From Labilibaculum sp041595635 (GTDB taxonomy: Bacteria; Bacteroidota; Bacteroidia; Bacteroidales; Marinifilaceae), in NCBI RefSeq assembly GCF_041595635.1, contig NZ_JBFHJW010000015.1, forward strand, positions 7,079 to 71,078: a DNA stretch of 64,000 nt, written 5' to 3'. Under the pieces are notes generated by a model. It was not told the DNA's origin and did not search any database. It saw only the letters and a program-made list of their open reading frames with translations. Of the stretch, positions 27,306 through 37,135 are shown in pieces. The position numbers were made by a program, and so were the translations under genes. Within the stretch, counting starts at the first letter, position 1, and the number at the start of each line of letters is the position of its first letter.

Positions 27306-27604
27306 TATTCCTTGATTTATGCAATTACACACTTAACCAATCAATCAATATGCCACAAGACCTATCCAATTCTTTTACAGCACAATAAACAAAACATTCC
27401 ATTATTTAATAGCCCAAATAATCCTCCGTATTCGGATAAGGACACCTAAAGAAGCTAACACAATTCACGTAACCAACTGATACACTTAACACCAGTAATT
27501 CATTAAGCAAATATATCCATTATCGGATATTGTGAAAATCGGATATAGAGAAGGAGACAAAGAAATTCAAATGATTCGATTGAATCTAAAAAGGAATAAG
27601 TATG

Positions 27605-28990
27605 CTATATTTCTATTTTATATTTTTTTATTCTTCTATCAAGGGATTGCCAAGTTATATTAAGAAGACCAGCTGCTCTGGATTTATTATTATTTGATCG
27701 TTCAAGTGCTTTTTTTATACAATTCATTTCAACCCGTTCGAGGTCTAAATTTTCATCACTTACCCTATTACTCTTCCGATTATCATCTTTAAGGCTACTA
27801 AGCTGAAAATGGGATGAATTTAGCCGATTGGTATCACAAATAATCACGGCTCGTTCCACCATATTTTTTAGCTCTCTAACATTACCTGGGAACTCATATT
27901 CCAAAAGACGCCTAATAACAGCTCCATCAATTTCAGAAATATTTTTACCCATCATGCGATTAAAATACTTCACAAAATAATCCAATAGTAAGGGAATATC
28001 TTCTTTTCTATTCCGCAATGGTTCTAATTGAATAATAAACGAACTAATTCGATGGTATAAATCGAGACGAAATCCTTTTTCAGAATGCAATCTATCAATG
28101 TCTTGATTTGTTGCTGCAATAATTCTGGTATCGAAAGGAATTTCGACATTAGAGCCCACTTTCATTATTTTACGATCTTCCAGAACCCTCAAAAATTTGG
28201 TTTGAAGATTAAGTTGCATATCTCCAATTTCATCTAAAAACAGCGTTCCTTTATTGGCAGCCTCGAACCATCCAACCTTTGCATCGACAGCTCCTGTAAA
28301 CGCACCTTTTGTGTGCCCAAAAAATTCACTTTCGAACAGAGACTCTGGAATTGCACTGCAATTAACAGCATAAAAACAGTTCTCTTTTCGACTACTGAGG
28401 TAATGAATTGCACGAGCCACAAGTTCTTTTCCAGTTCCACTTTCGCCAGTAATCAACACCGATGTATTATCTGTTTTGGCTACTTTACCAATGATATTGA
28501 TCAAATTCTTCATTTGAGGACTTTCACCAATAATTTCATACCCCATGGCTTTATAAAACTCTTCAGAAATTATAGAATAATTTCGTTTTACTTCAATCAA
28601 GCTCTTATTCAAATGAATAAATTTCTTAGTTCGTTCTATTGCACTTTCAACATCACGTAAACGAAAGGGTTTGGTAAAGAAATCGGATGCTCCCAATCGC
28701 ATTGAATGAATTACAGAATCCATTTCACTATATCCGCTAATCATTATTACTTCAATTTCCGGATATTCTTTTTTTACTTTCTCCAAAACATCTAAGCCGC
28801 TCATTTCTGGAAGATTAACATCTACAATAGCGATATCAATCTCATTTGCGCTCATCAAATCAAAGGCTTCGGAAGGACTCCCAGCCTTGAGCACACTGAA
28901 ATTAGGATCAACTAGAAATTCACCCAATTCATCTCGAACCAACTTCTCATCATCTAAAATTAATATACTCAAACTATTTAAAGATGCCAT
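27605..28990 (-). CDS. Sigma-54-dependent response regulator, NtrC family
   Basis: A 461-residue activator. The receiver domain (1-125) has Asp13-Asp14, phospho-acceptor Asp57 and Lys in TKPF. The AAA+ domain (about 150-380) has Walker A GESGTGKE, the GAFTGA loop that contacts sigma-54, and DEIGDM as Walker B. A Fis-type HTH closes the protein (NCIKKALERSNNNKSRAAGLLNITWQSLDRRIKKY). It activates RpoN-dependent promoters on phosphorylation. It is 22 nt downstream of the multi-PAS kinase gene, so they form one operon and presumably one pathway. Confidence 0.95.
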   Translation of the reverse strand: MASLNSLSILILDDEKLVRDELGEFLVDPNFSVLKAGSPSEAFDLMSANEIDIAIVDVNLPEMSGLDVLEKVKKEYPEIEVIMISGYSEMDSVIHSMRLGASDFFTKPFRLRDVESAIERTKKFIHLNKSLIEVKRNYSIISEEFYKAMGYEIIGESPQMKNLINIIGKVAKTDNTSVLITGESGTGKELVARAIHYLSSRKENCFYAVNCSAIPESLFESEFFGHTKGAFTGAVDAKVGWFEAANKGTLFLDEIGDMQLNLQTKFLRVLEDRKIMKVGSNVEIPFDTRIIAATNQDIDRLHSEKGFRLDLYHRISSFIIQLEPLRNRKEDIPLLLDYFVKYFNRMMGKNISEIDGAVIRRLLEYEFPGNVRELKNMVERAVIICDTNRLNSSHFQLSSLKDDNRKSNRVSDENLDLERVEMNCIKKALERSNNNKSRAAGLLNITWQSLDRRIKKYKIEI

Positions 28991-29012
28991 CCCAATTAAA
29001 CTTTACGTGTGA

Positions 29013-31481
29013 TTAATGGTTTTCTAACTTCAGTGTTTTTGCAGATATCTGCTTTTCACAAGGAAATACTAATTTCATTTCGGTAAATTCATTTTTTGTA
29101 CTCTGCACGGCAATTTGTCCATTCATTCTCTGTACAATTCCTTTACTTATATAAAGACCTAAACCTGAACCTATTCCCGACTGCTTAGTGGTGAAAAAAG
29201 GTTCAAAAACATAATTCAAATTTTCGGTATCAATACCTATCCCATTGTCTTTGACTACAATTACAATATTTTCTTTAACCAAGTCAGTAGTTATCTTTAT
29301 CCATGCTGATTTTTCCTCACCATCAGAATGCGTATATTTATAATCAATTGATTCGTAGGCATTATTTAATATATCCATCATTACTTTTTGGAGTTTGTAC
29401 TTATTCCCCCTCACATATAAATCGTTATTATTGGTTTTAAAGGAAATTTCAACAGATCGTCTCCTGTGCTGTTTCTTTATCAAATTAATTGTTTCATTAA
29501 CAAGCGATTTCACATTAATAACTTCCTGTACATCTTCCTTTTGTGATGAATTGTAGATCCCCACTTGTGATAAACACTTTTTAATTCGATCGATATCAGC
29601 AAATACTTGCGAACATTTTTCACGGATATACTCTTCATCAATTTTCTTCATCGACAAACGCAACAGTAGGTTATCCATTATCATTGAAATACCCGCTAAA
29701 GGCTGATTAATCTCATTTACCATCGAACTAGCCATTTTGCCAAGAGATTCTAGCTCAGACTTTTTCAACAATAATTGCCGATGAAAATCATTAACTTTCA
29801 ACTCTTTTTCGACCTTTTCTTTTAATTTTTTTGTTTTGTTCGCAAATTCTTTTTCTTGTCGCTTGAACCCTGTAATAATATCCTTATAATTTGTTGACTC
29901 TTTTTCAAGCTCTTTATTATCAACAATTTCCATCAATATTCCACGCACTCCATTTTCATTGTTTACAATACATGAATGCGCAGCTAAAACTATCCTTTTT
30001 AAAGTTTTCTTTTTAGTCTCAATAGAAACTAATTCAAAAGCAAAGCCTTTACTTAGGCCAATTAAATTCAACAATTTTTCAACTTTAATTTTCTCATCCT
30101 TTCGAAAAAACTTCACAAAATCAACGTTTTTTTCGTTTCTCAGGTCTTGACACTCTAAAAAGTCACAAGCATAATCATTTACGTAACTGATCTGATTTTT
30201 AGAGTTAAGTTCAAAAATGGCCTTCTCTTTATAAACATCATGTTCCAGACTTAAACTTTCTTTAAAAGTGAATTCCATATCCTTTTCCTTAGAAATATCA
30301 GACGCCAATCCGTACAAATTGAACACTTTACACTCCAGATTATATTCAGAATATATTTCCAGTTTAAAATATTTCATCTCACCATTGCTATAGGTATAAC
30401 GGTGTTCAAATTCTAATTTCTGATTTTTTTTAGGCAGGTTCAACAAAAGACGCTCGATGGCTTCACGATCGTCAGGATGAGTTTTCAACTTTATTTCTTC
30501 AAAAACATTATCGATTTGTGAAGACTTTATTTCATAGAGTCGCAAGAACTCATCCGAACCACGAATAAGCTTAGAATACGAATCCCATTCAAAACTTCCT
30601 ATTTGAGCTCTTTTTTGAAGTTTTCTAGATAAATCCTCTTTCTTAATTAAGGAATCTTTAATTTGTTTTTTTTCCGTTACATCTCTTCCTATGGCCAAAT
30701 AATAAGTATCTCCAAATTCTAATTCCTTACAAATAATCCACTCCAGATAAATAATCTGACCTTTTGGATTTGAAATCTGGCCTTCAATCTTTATACTATT
30801 CTCTCTACCGTTTAGTTTTTCAACTCCCTGTTTCAACTGATTCAGTAAAATTGGACTAACAGAAGCTACATGATCTTGGGCTATTCCACTCAAGGGATAG
30901 TCAAAAAAATTGGTAAGTGTTTTGTTTGCAAATTCTATTTTATAGGAGCTGTTAATTTTTACAATAAGTTCTGATTGAGCTTCCAAAATAGATCGATAGC
31001 TTGAAGCTAAATTTCGTAAATGCCCTTCTATTAATTCTTTTTCAGATAAAGCTACTTGCAATTTTTCATTCTTAGCTTCAATCAGTTTCCGACTGCAATA
31101 CAGATCCAAAAAAACAGTCACCTTATTGAGTAAAATTTTAGCATCAAAGGGCTTCATCACAAAATCAACCCAACCGCAATTGTAGCCTTTAGATTCACTC
31201 GTAGCATCAAAAAAACTGGCTGTTGAAAAAATTATAGGACATAACTTATTAAGCTTTCCACTTCTGATTTTTTGAGCAAGCAAAAAGCCATCCTTTTGTG
31301 GCAGCTGTAAATCTAAAATAACAAGGGCATATTCTTTCTTTTCAATATATTGTATGTCATTTATAGGAGATTGCACTAAATCCAGATTCACGTTCAATTC
31401 GCCTAACAGCGCTTTTAGCAAGTCTAAATTTTTGGCACAATCATCAACAATCAACAATTGGGGAGTAAAATCCAATTCCAT
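29013..31481 (-). CDS. Receiver-PAS histidine kinase-like protein with Asn in place of the H-box His
   Basis: An 822-residue protein from ATG 31481 (MELDFTPQLL); an earlier TTG would add 29 residues. A receiver domain (about 8-125, with LVILDLQLPQKDG) is followed by three PAS-type regions (about 170-270, 285-400, 415-520) and a coiled-coil. The H-box reads MASSMVNEINQPLAG, where His-Glu-Ile-Asn-Gln-Pro-Leu is expected; the codon at 29715-29717 is AAT (Asn589). The catalytic domain is intact: DILNNAYESI, VKDNGIGID, FEPFFTTK, GSGLGLYIS. It shares an operon with the NtrC-type regulator. It may be a phosphatase or a regulated ATPase rather than a kinase. Confidence 0.9.
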   Translation of the reverse strand: MELDFTPQLLIVDDCAKNLDLLKALLGELNVNLDLVQSPINDIQYIEKKEYALVILDLQLPQKDGFLLAQKIRSGKLNKLCPIIFSTASFFDATSESKGYNCGWVDFVMKPFDAKILLNKVTVFLDLYCSRKLIEAKNEKLQVALSEKELIEGHLRNLASSYRSILEAQSELIVKINSSYKIEFANKTLTNFFDYPLSGIAQDHVASVSPILLNQLKQGVEKLNGRENSIKIEGQISNPKGQIIYLEWIICKELEFGDTYYLAIGRDVTEKKQIKDSLIKKEDLSRKLQKRAQIGSFEWDSYSKLIRGSDEFLRLYEIKSSQIDNVFEEIKLKTHPDDREAIERLLLNLPKKNQKLEFEHRYTYSNGEMKYFKLEIYSEYNLECKVFNLYGLASDISKEKDMEFTFKESLSLEHDVYKEKAIFELNSKNQISYVNDYACDFLECQDLRNEKNVDFVKFFRKDEKIKVEKLLNLIGLSKGFAFELVSIETKKKTLKRIVLAAHSCIVNNENGVRGILMEIVDNKELEKESTNYKDIITGFKRQEKEFANKTKKLKEKVEKELKVNDFHRQLLLKKSELESLGKMASSMVNEINQPLAGISMIMDNLLLRLSMKKIDEEYIREKCSQVFADIDRIKKCLSQVGIYNSSQKEDVQEVINVKSLVNETINLIKKQHRRRSVEISFKTNNNDLYVRGNKYKLQKVMMDILNNAYESIDYKYTHSDGEEKSAWIKITTDLVKENIVIVVKDNGIGIDTENLNYVFEPFFTTKQSGIGSGLGLYISKGIVQRMNGQIAVQSTKNEFTEMKLVFPCEKQISAKTLKLENH

Positions 31482-31682
31482 AGGCTTTGAGTTAATTTTG
31501 GTTGGATTTAAAAGAAAAATGTCACGTGATAAGACGATAATTCTTTCAAATCTAGGCTGTTTAACCAAAATTAAAACTATTGCAGAAGAAAATCAACTAT
31601 TTTATGATTAAACGGAGCATAACTGCTTTAGGGATAGATACACAAACGACCAATTATCCAAGAACGACTATCGAAATTTAGA

Positions 31683-32549
31683 TTAACTTGATCTCAAAAG
31701 GGAATAAATAGTGCTTTTAATATTCTGACTATCAAACACAAAGCCCTCATCAATAAGCCTTTCTGGCATTACTTTCTGTCCTGATAAAAGAACTATAGCA
31801 CCTTCTCCGAAAATTAGTTTAAGAACAAAGGCTGGGACATGAAAAAACGCAGGACGATTCAAACAAGCGCTCAATTCTTTGGTATAATTAGCATTTGTAA
31901 TTAAATCTGGTGCAACCAAATTATAAACTCCATGACTATTTTCGTTCGTAATTGCATGCAAATAAGCTTTTTGCAAATCGTTGATATGAACAAATGGAAA
32001 GGGCTGATTTCCATTACCTAATTTTCCGCCCAAAGCTAGTTTAAACAAAGGCAAAGCTTTGGCAAGTGCGCCTCCTTTATCGCTTAAGACAACACCTAAT
32101 CGAAAAATTACAGTTCTAACACCATGTGTTTCTGTCTCAAGAGCTGCTTTCTCCCAATCCTGACATAGTTTGCCTAAAAAATCATTGGCAAAATTCACAC
32201 TGCTTTCTTCGTGAATATTTTCGGTATCGTAAATCCCAACGGCTGAAGTTGAAATGAAGAGATTTGGTTTTATTTTCAGCAAACCAATAGCTGCACTCAG
32301 ATTTTCGGTGCTAAGAATTCGGCTATCTCGAAGTATTTTTTTATTTTTCTTATTCCATCGGCAAATAATTGGAGCTCCCGACAAATGAATAATAATCTCA
32401 CAATTTTGAATAAAATCGGCAAGGTTCTCAGGTTTACCAAACAACAATTTCCTTGGTATTGAAAGTATATTGGCATTCTGTTCACGCTTTAACATTTGGC
32501 GCAAATGCGATCCAACTAAACCAGAAACTCCGCTAATACCAATTTTCAT
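31683..32549 (-). CDS. TIGR01777 family NAD(P)-binding epimerase
   Basis: A 288-residue SDR-fold protein of the YfcH/SulA-like epimerase family. The N-terminal Rossmann motif is GISGVSGLVGSHL (3-15). FISTSAVGIYD, RLGVVLSDKGGAL, PFPFVHINDLQKA and the C-terminal DUF1731 region (FHVPAFVLKLIFGEGAIVLLSGQKVMPERL) are typical. The physiological substrate is unknown. It lies 10 nt downstream of cdaA and is probably co-transcribed. Confidence 0.92.
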   Translation of the reverse strand: MKIGISGVSGLVGSHLRQMLKREQNANILSIPRKLLFGKPENLADFIQNCEIIIHLSGAPIICRWNKKNKKILRDSRILSTENLSAAIGLLKIKPNLFISTSAVGIYDTENIHEESSVNFANDFLGKLCQDWEKAALETETHGVRTVIFRLGVVLSDKGGALAKALPLFKLALGGKLGNGNQPFPFVHINDLQKAYLHAITNENSHGVYNLVAPDLITNANYTKELSACLNRPAFFHVPAFVLKLIFGEGAIVLLSGQKVMPERLIDEGFVFDSQNIKSTIYSLLRSS

Positions 32550-32559
32550 TTGTCAATTT

Positions 32560-33351
32560 TTAAATAATGAAACCTGAAAAATCACCCTCCAAAAATTTCC
32601 TCAACTCTGCTGGCGTAATTCGCACCTTTATGTTGCCACCCATTACGTAAGAAATATTCCCCGTTTCTTCCGAAACTGTAATTACATGAGCATCCGTTGC
32701 CTGACTCATTCCAATGGCTGCTCTGTGTCGCAAGCCTAAACTTCCAGGTATATTCATATTGTCGGTTACTGGCAATATGCAACGAGCTGCAAGCAATCTA
32801 TTATTAACCCAAATAACAGCACCATCATGAAGAGGTGAATTTTTAAAAAATAAGGTCTCTATCAAATTTTTAGAAACTCTTGCCTTTAAGATCTGCCCTG
32901 TTTCTGCGTAAGACTGTAAATCTGTGTTTTTTCCAATTACAATTAAAGCCCCAGTTCTAGTTTTCGCCATGTGTTCACAGGCACTTATAATCGATCGAAT
33001 TTCAATATCGGGAATCACTCTTTCATCGATAGAAAACCAGTTACTCAAGGTAATCTTCTGACTCACATTATACTTGGAACCAAGCATAAGAAGAAATCGT
33101 CGGACTTCTGGCTGAAATACTATTATTAATGCAATTACACCAACACCAATGAACTGCCCTAGAATATTACTAAGCAATTCCATATTTAAAGCACGTACCA
33201 ACAGCCACATTAGGTAAAAAAGAGACAGTCCTACAAAAATATTGATAGCAACAGTTCCTTTAACTAACATGTATACCTGATACAATAAAAAGGCTACAAA
33301 TAATATGTCAATAATATCAAAAAATCCAAGTGTAATGAATGCAGTGGTCAT
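32560..33351 (-). CDS. cdaA: Diadenylate cyclase CdaA
   Basis: A 263-residue membrane enzyme that makes c-di-AMP from two ATP. Three N-terminal transmembrane segments (about 5-80) precede a DisA_N domain. The catalytic motifs are visible: SPLHDGAVIW (DGA) and LGLRHRAAIGMSQATDA (RHR). It sits between folP and the TIGR01777 gene on the same strand. c-di-AMP probably controls osmolyte and cell-wall homeostasis, by family. Confidence 0.95.
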   Translation of the reverse strand: MTTAFITLGFFDIIDILFVAFLLYQVYMLVKGTVAINIFVGLSLFYLMWLLVRALNMELLSNILGQFIGVGVIALIIVFQPEVRRFLLMLGSKYNVSQKITLSNWFSIDERVIPDIEIRSIISACEHMAKTRTGALIVIGKNTDLQSYAETGQILKARVSKNLIETLFFKNSPLHDGAVIWVNNRLLAARCILPVTDNMNIPGSLGLRHRAAIGMSQATDAHVITVSEETGNISYVMGGNIKVRITPAELRKFLEGDFSGFII

Positions 33352-33402
33352 TGTTTTCTATTAAATTCTATTGTAACAAAATTACAATTTTATTGGACAT
33401 AT

Positions 33403-34284
33403 TTACTCCTTAAAGGATTTGATCTTAGAATAGAGCTGAACACATTCAAAAGCTTCTTTCACATCATGAGTTCGCAAAACGGCAGCTCCCTTTTGTAAAG
33501 CAGCCATATGCAAAGCTGTAGTCCCATTTAAACTGGACGAAGGATCTCCACCTAAAAACTTATATATCATCGACTTACGAGAGATTCCAGCAAGTATTGG
33601 CAATTGAAACGCATTAAAATCCTGCAACTTAGATAAAATTTCATAATTATGATCCAATGTCTTTCCGAATCCAAATCCAGGATCGAGAATAATGTCTGTG
33701 GCTCCTAAATCGTTTAATTTTTTAATTCTGGATCTAAAAAAACTAAGCACTTCTTTCATTAGATCTACATAAACCGGATTTTGCTGCATTGTTTGAGGTT
33801 GTCCCTGAATGTGCATCATAATGTAAGGAATCTTGAGTTCTCCAATAAGTGCAAACATATTGTCATCCATGGTTCCTCCAGAAATATCGTTGATGATACA
33901 AGGACCAAATTCCGCTACCACTTTTCTTGCAACCTCCGACCGAAAAGTGTCAATGGATAAAATTGCACTGGGAAACTCTTTACAAATAAATTCGAGAGCA
34001 GGAAGCATTCGCTCAAGCTCCTCTCTTTCTGTCACAATTGCTGCTCCTGGCCTTGTAGAATATGCTCCAAGATCTATTATTTTTGCTCCTTCTGAAATAA
34101 TTTGCTCCGATCTTTTCAAAATAGAAGTTTTATCCAGATAGGAACCTCCATCGTAAAATGAGTCTGGAGTAAGGTTCAGAATCCCCATTACAATGGGTTT
34201 TTCAAAATTAATTGATTTATCACCACACTTAATGGAATAATTATCGCTGTTAAAACAATTAGTTTTATAATTTTGCATTACCAT
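33403..34284 (-). CDS. folP: Dihydropteroate synthase
   Basis: A 293-residue folate enzyme joining p-aminobenzoate to the pterin diphosphate. The start at ATG 34284 is preferred to a TTG farther upstream; ATG 34278 is an alternative. Signatures are IVMGILNLTPDSFYDGG, IIDLGAYSTRPGA, IINDISGG, DIILDPGFGFGKT and a C-terminal VLRTHDV. It is 51 nt upstream of cdaA and divergent from the DUF1599 gene. Confidence 0.96.
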   Translation of the reverse strand: MVMQNYKTNCFNSDNYSIKCGDKSINFEKPIVMGILNLTPDSFYDGGSYLDKTSILKRSEQIISEGAKIIDLGAYSTRPGAAIVTEREELERMLPALEFICKEFPSAILSIDTFRSEVARKVVAEFGPCIINDISGGTMDDNMFALIGELKIPYIMMHIQGQPQTMQQNPVYVDLMKEVLSFFRSRIKKLNDLGATDIILDPGFGFGKTLDHNYEILSKLQDFNAFQLPILAGISRKSMIYKFLGGDPSSSLNGTTALHMAALQKGAAVLRTHDVKEAFECVQLYSKIKSFKE

Positions 34285-34378
34285 TTTTTTTTGAACAAAT
34301 TCCGAAGCAAAAGTAAAACAAAATACCAAGGCTTAAGCTAGATTTTATCTTTTACAAGGAATATTTCTAAAACAAATT

Positions 34379-34921
34379 ATGAATAAAACAGACCAACAGT
34401 ACAATTCGATTATAAAAATCTGTACCGAAATTTTCACTAAAAAAATGCACGATTATGGAACTGCCTGGCGAATTCTTCGTCCGAGTTCCATAACCGATCA
34501 GATATACATAAAAGCTCAACGAATTAGAAGTATCGAAACCAAAGGGGTAAGCAAAATCGAAGACAACATTCGCGATGAATTTATCGGCATTGTGAATTAT
34601 GCCATCATGGGAATTATACAACTAGATCTTGGTCCTTCAGAGGAGGAACTTCCTAACGAAAAAGCTCTTGACTTGTACTCAAATCTCTTTCTTCAGGCTA
34701 AAAAGTTGATGGAAGCAAAAAATCACGATTACGATGAAGCCTGGAGAAGCATGAGAGTAAGCTCCTATACCGATCTCATATTGATGAAAATTAATCGAAC
34801 CAAGCAAATTGAAGATTTAAAAGGTAAAACCTTAATATCGGAAGGCATTGACGCCAACTATTTTGATATGATTAATTACGCCGTTTTTGGTCTTATTAAA
34901 ATTGAATTCGAAAACGCTTAA
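34379..34921 (+). CDS. DUF1599 protein with internal duplication
   Basis: A 180-residue cytoplasmic protein. It contains two copies of one unit: KKMHDYGTAWRILRPSSITDQIYIKAQRIRSIE (about 20-55) and EAKNHDYDEAWRSMRVSSYTDLILMKINRTKQIE (about 108-142), each followed by a helix ending in NYA. This is the Bacteroidota family DUF1599, whose biochemical role is unproven; some annotations link it to modified nucleotides. It is first of an operon with a DoxX-like protein and tpiA. Confidence 0.9.
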   Translation: MNKTDQQYNSIIKICTEIFTKKMHDYGTAWRILRPSSITDQIYIKAQRIRSIETKGVSKIEDNIRDEFIGIVNYAIMGIIQLDLGPSEEELPNEKALDLYSNLFLQAKKLMEAKNHDYDEAWRSMRVSSYTDLILMKINRTKQIEDLKGKTLISEGIDANYFDMINYAVFGLIKIEFENA

Positions 34922-34931
34922 GCTTTGTAAA

Positions 34932-36188
34932 ATGAAGAGAATCGCCCAAATTACTTTTCGCCTCTTTGTAGGATTGACTTTTATTTTCTCTGGATTCGTA
35001 AAAGCCATTGATCCTTTGGGTTCAACCTATAAATTCACCGATTATTTTCTAGCCTTTGGCATGGATAGCCTAAAAGAAATTGCTTTTCCTTTAGCAATTC
35101 TTCTGTCTACTCTTGAATTTACAGTAGGAATGTCGCTGGTTTTCAACAGCCGAAAAAATATTTTTGTATGGATTGCCCTTCTTTTCATGCTCTTTTTCAC
35201 GCCTCTTACCTTGGTTTTAGCCTTAACCAATCCGGTGAGCGATTGTGGATGCTTTGGAGATGCCTGGGTGCTAACCAATTGGGAAACATTCTGGAAAAAC
35301 ATTCTAATTCTTGCTTGTACATTATTCATTTTTTGGAAACGAAAAAATGACGAAAATAAAAACCCAATTTGGGAACAGAACCTGCTCTTAGCATTTGCAA
35401 TTCTTGTGGCTGGAACCCTTTCGTTTTACTCATATCGTCATTTACCAATTATCGACTTCAGACCCTACCACATTGGTGCCAACATTGGCGAAGGAATGAG
35501 AATTCCCGAAGATGCACCTTCGGATGAATACAAAAGTCTTTTTACTTATGAAAAAGATGGTATTACAAAGGAGTTTGACGAAACCAATTACCCATGGCAA
35601 GATACAACTTGGAAATTTGTTAATTCTGAGCAAATAAAAATAAAAGAAGGTTACACTCCACCAATTCATGATTTCTCCATTTCAAATGATAAAAATGGAG
35701 ATATTACCGATATGGTTTTAAATCACGAAGGCTATACCTTTTTATTTGTATCAAAGGAACTTTCTAAAATTAATGATGTTACAATAAATAAAGTTATAAA
35801 TTTGGCTCTATACTCTTTGAATTACGATGTTCAGTTTGTTGCGATAACAGCATCAGGTAAACAAGAAATAGAAGACTTCACTTTAGAATATGAATTGCCA
35901 TTTGAGTTTTACAATACCGATGAAATTCAATTAAAAACAATTGTTCGTTCCAATCCAGGCTTAGTGCTGCTAAAAAAAGGAACTATAATAGACAAATGGC
36001 ATTTTAGAGATTTTCCTGATGCAAATCTTATTCAAGGAGATCTTGCAGCCAGTTCAATCACTAAACATCAAACAATAAATATCAAACTATTAATAATAAG
36101 TATAACATCCACATTGCTTTTGCTTCTTGTTCTTTTCCGATTGATTAGAATTCGATTTGCAAGAGAAAAAAACAGATTACGATTATGA
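34932..36188 (+). CDS. BT_3928-type DoxX family membrane protein
   Basis: A 418-residue inner-membrane protein from ATG 34932 (MKRIAQITFRLFVG). Four helices (about 5-150) have the DoxX/MauE pattern: FVGLTFIFSGFVKAIDPLGSTYKFTDYF. A fifth follows (about 152-172). Then there is a soluble region (about 180-385) with a thioredoxin-like look but no CxxC, and a final helix (about 390-410). A Cys pair NPVSDCGCFGD lies between the second and third helices, as in the quinone-redox MauE branch. It overlaps tpiA by four nt. Its function is unknown. Confidence 0.85.
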   Translation: MKRIAQITFRLFVGLTFIFSGFVKAIDPLGSTYKFTDYFLAFGMDSLKEIAFPLAILLSTLEFTVGMSLVFNSRKNIFVWIALLFMLFFTPLTLVLALTNPVSDCGCFGDAWVLTNWETFWKNILILACTLFIFWKRKNDENKNPIWEQNLLLAFAILVAGTLSFYSYRHLPIIDFRPYHIGANIGEGMRIPEDAPSDEYKSLFTYEKDGITKEFDETNYPWQDTTWKFVNSEQIKIKEGYTPPIHDFSISNDKNGDITDMVLNHEGYTFLFVSKELSKINDVTINKVINLALYSLNYDVQFVAITASGKQEIEDFTLEYELPFEFYNTDEIQLKTIVRSNPGLVLLKKGTIIDKWHFRDFPDANLIQGDLAASSITKHQTINIKLLIISITSTLLLLLVLFRLIRIRFAREKNRLRL

Positions 36189-36940
36189 GAAAAAAAATTG
36201 TTGCAGGAAACTGGAAAATGAATAATACCCTTGAAGAAGGTGTTAAATTGGCGGGACAAATCAATGATTTAGTTGAAAAAACAGATCTTAATGGTGTTGA
36301 TGTTGTTATTGGAACTCCATTCATTCACCTTGCAGAAGTAAACAAACTTGTTGGTGATAAAATTGGTGTAGCAGCTCAAAACTGTGCTGACGAAGTAAGC
36401 GGTGCTTACACAGGAGAGGTTTCAGCTTCTATGATCAAATCAACAGGAAGCAAATATGTAATTTTAGGTCACTCTGAGCGCAGAGAATATTATGGCGAAA
36501 CCAGTGCTAAATTGGTAAAAAAAGTAAAACTAAGTCTCGAAAATGGATTAACTCCAATTTTCTGTTTTGGTGAAGTTTTAGAAGAACGTCAATCAGAAAA
36601 ACATTTTGACGTTGTAAAAAGTCAGATTGCTGAAGGATTATTCAACTTATCAGCTGAAGATTTCGGAAAAATCATCTTAGCTTACGAACCAGTTTGGGCA
36701 ATTGGAACTGGTGTTACTGCTTCTTCAGCTCAGGCTCAAGAAATGCATGCTTTTATTCGTAAAACATTAGTAGCTCAATATGGTCAAGAAGTAGCCGACA
36801 ACACATCTATTCTTTATGGTGGAAGTTGCAAGCCTTCAAATGCTAAAGAATTATTCGAAAACCCAGATGTTGACGGAGGCTTAATTGGTGGAGCTTCGTT
36901 AAATGCTGAAGATTTCATGGGTATTATTACTGCTTTTTAA
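36185..36940 (+). CDS. tpiA: Triosephosphate isomerase
   Basis: A 251-residue glycolytic enzyme interconverting dihydroxyacetone phosphate and glyceraldehyde 3-phosphate. Catalytic residues are visible: GNWKMNN (Lys), ILGHSERR (His) and LAYEPVWAIGTG (Glu), with the phosphate loop ILYGGSCKPSN. It overlaps the preceding gene (ATGA) and ends at a strong terminator. Confidence 0.98.
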   Translation: MRKKIVAGNWKMNNTLEEGVKLAGQINDLVEKTDLNGVDVVIGTPFIHLAEVNKLVGDKIGVAAQNCADEVSGAYTGEVSASMIKSTGSKYVILGHSERREYYGETSAKLVKKVKLSLENGLTPIFCFGEVLEERQSEKHFDVVKSQIAEGLFNLSAEDFGKIILAYEPVWAIGTGVTASSAQAQEMHAFIRKTLVAQYGQEVADNTSILYGGSCKPSNAKELFENPDVDGGLIGGASLNAEDFMGIITAF

Positions 36941-36960
36941 TCGCGGTACCACACATACAA

Positions 36961-36990
36961 AAAGCCGATACTTATGTGTCGGCTTTTATT
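36961..36990 (+). terminator. Terminator of the DUF1599-doxX-tpiA operon
   Basis: A 12-bp stem with one G-U pair (36961-36972 with 36977-36988) and a TTAT loop, followed by T-rich sequence. Confidence 0.88.
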
Positions 36991-37135
36991 TTTTGATTCA
37001 AAAAATTACAGATACTCAGCATCGTAAGAAACATTTTGAGAAGCTAAAACCGATAGGATTAAGTCATTAGTATGAATTAACTTTCCTTTGAGGATGTTTT
37101 TTTGAGTATCAACTTACAAGTTTAAGAGCAACACA

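Noticed and set aside
27512..27546. ATATCC-N-GGATAT inverted repeat plus a further GGATAT as a terminator or operator
   Set aside because: Only a 6-bp stem and no T run; it lies in the 299-nt gap after the NtrC-type gene and nothing ties it to a regulator.
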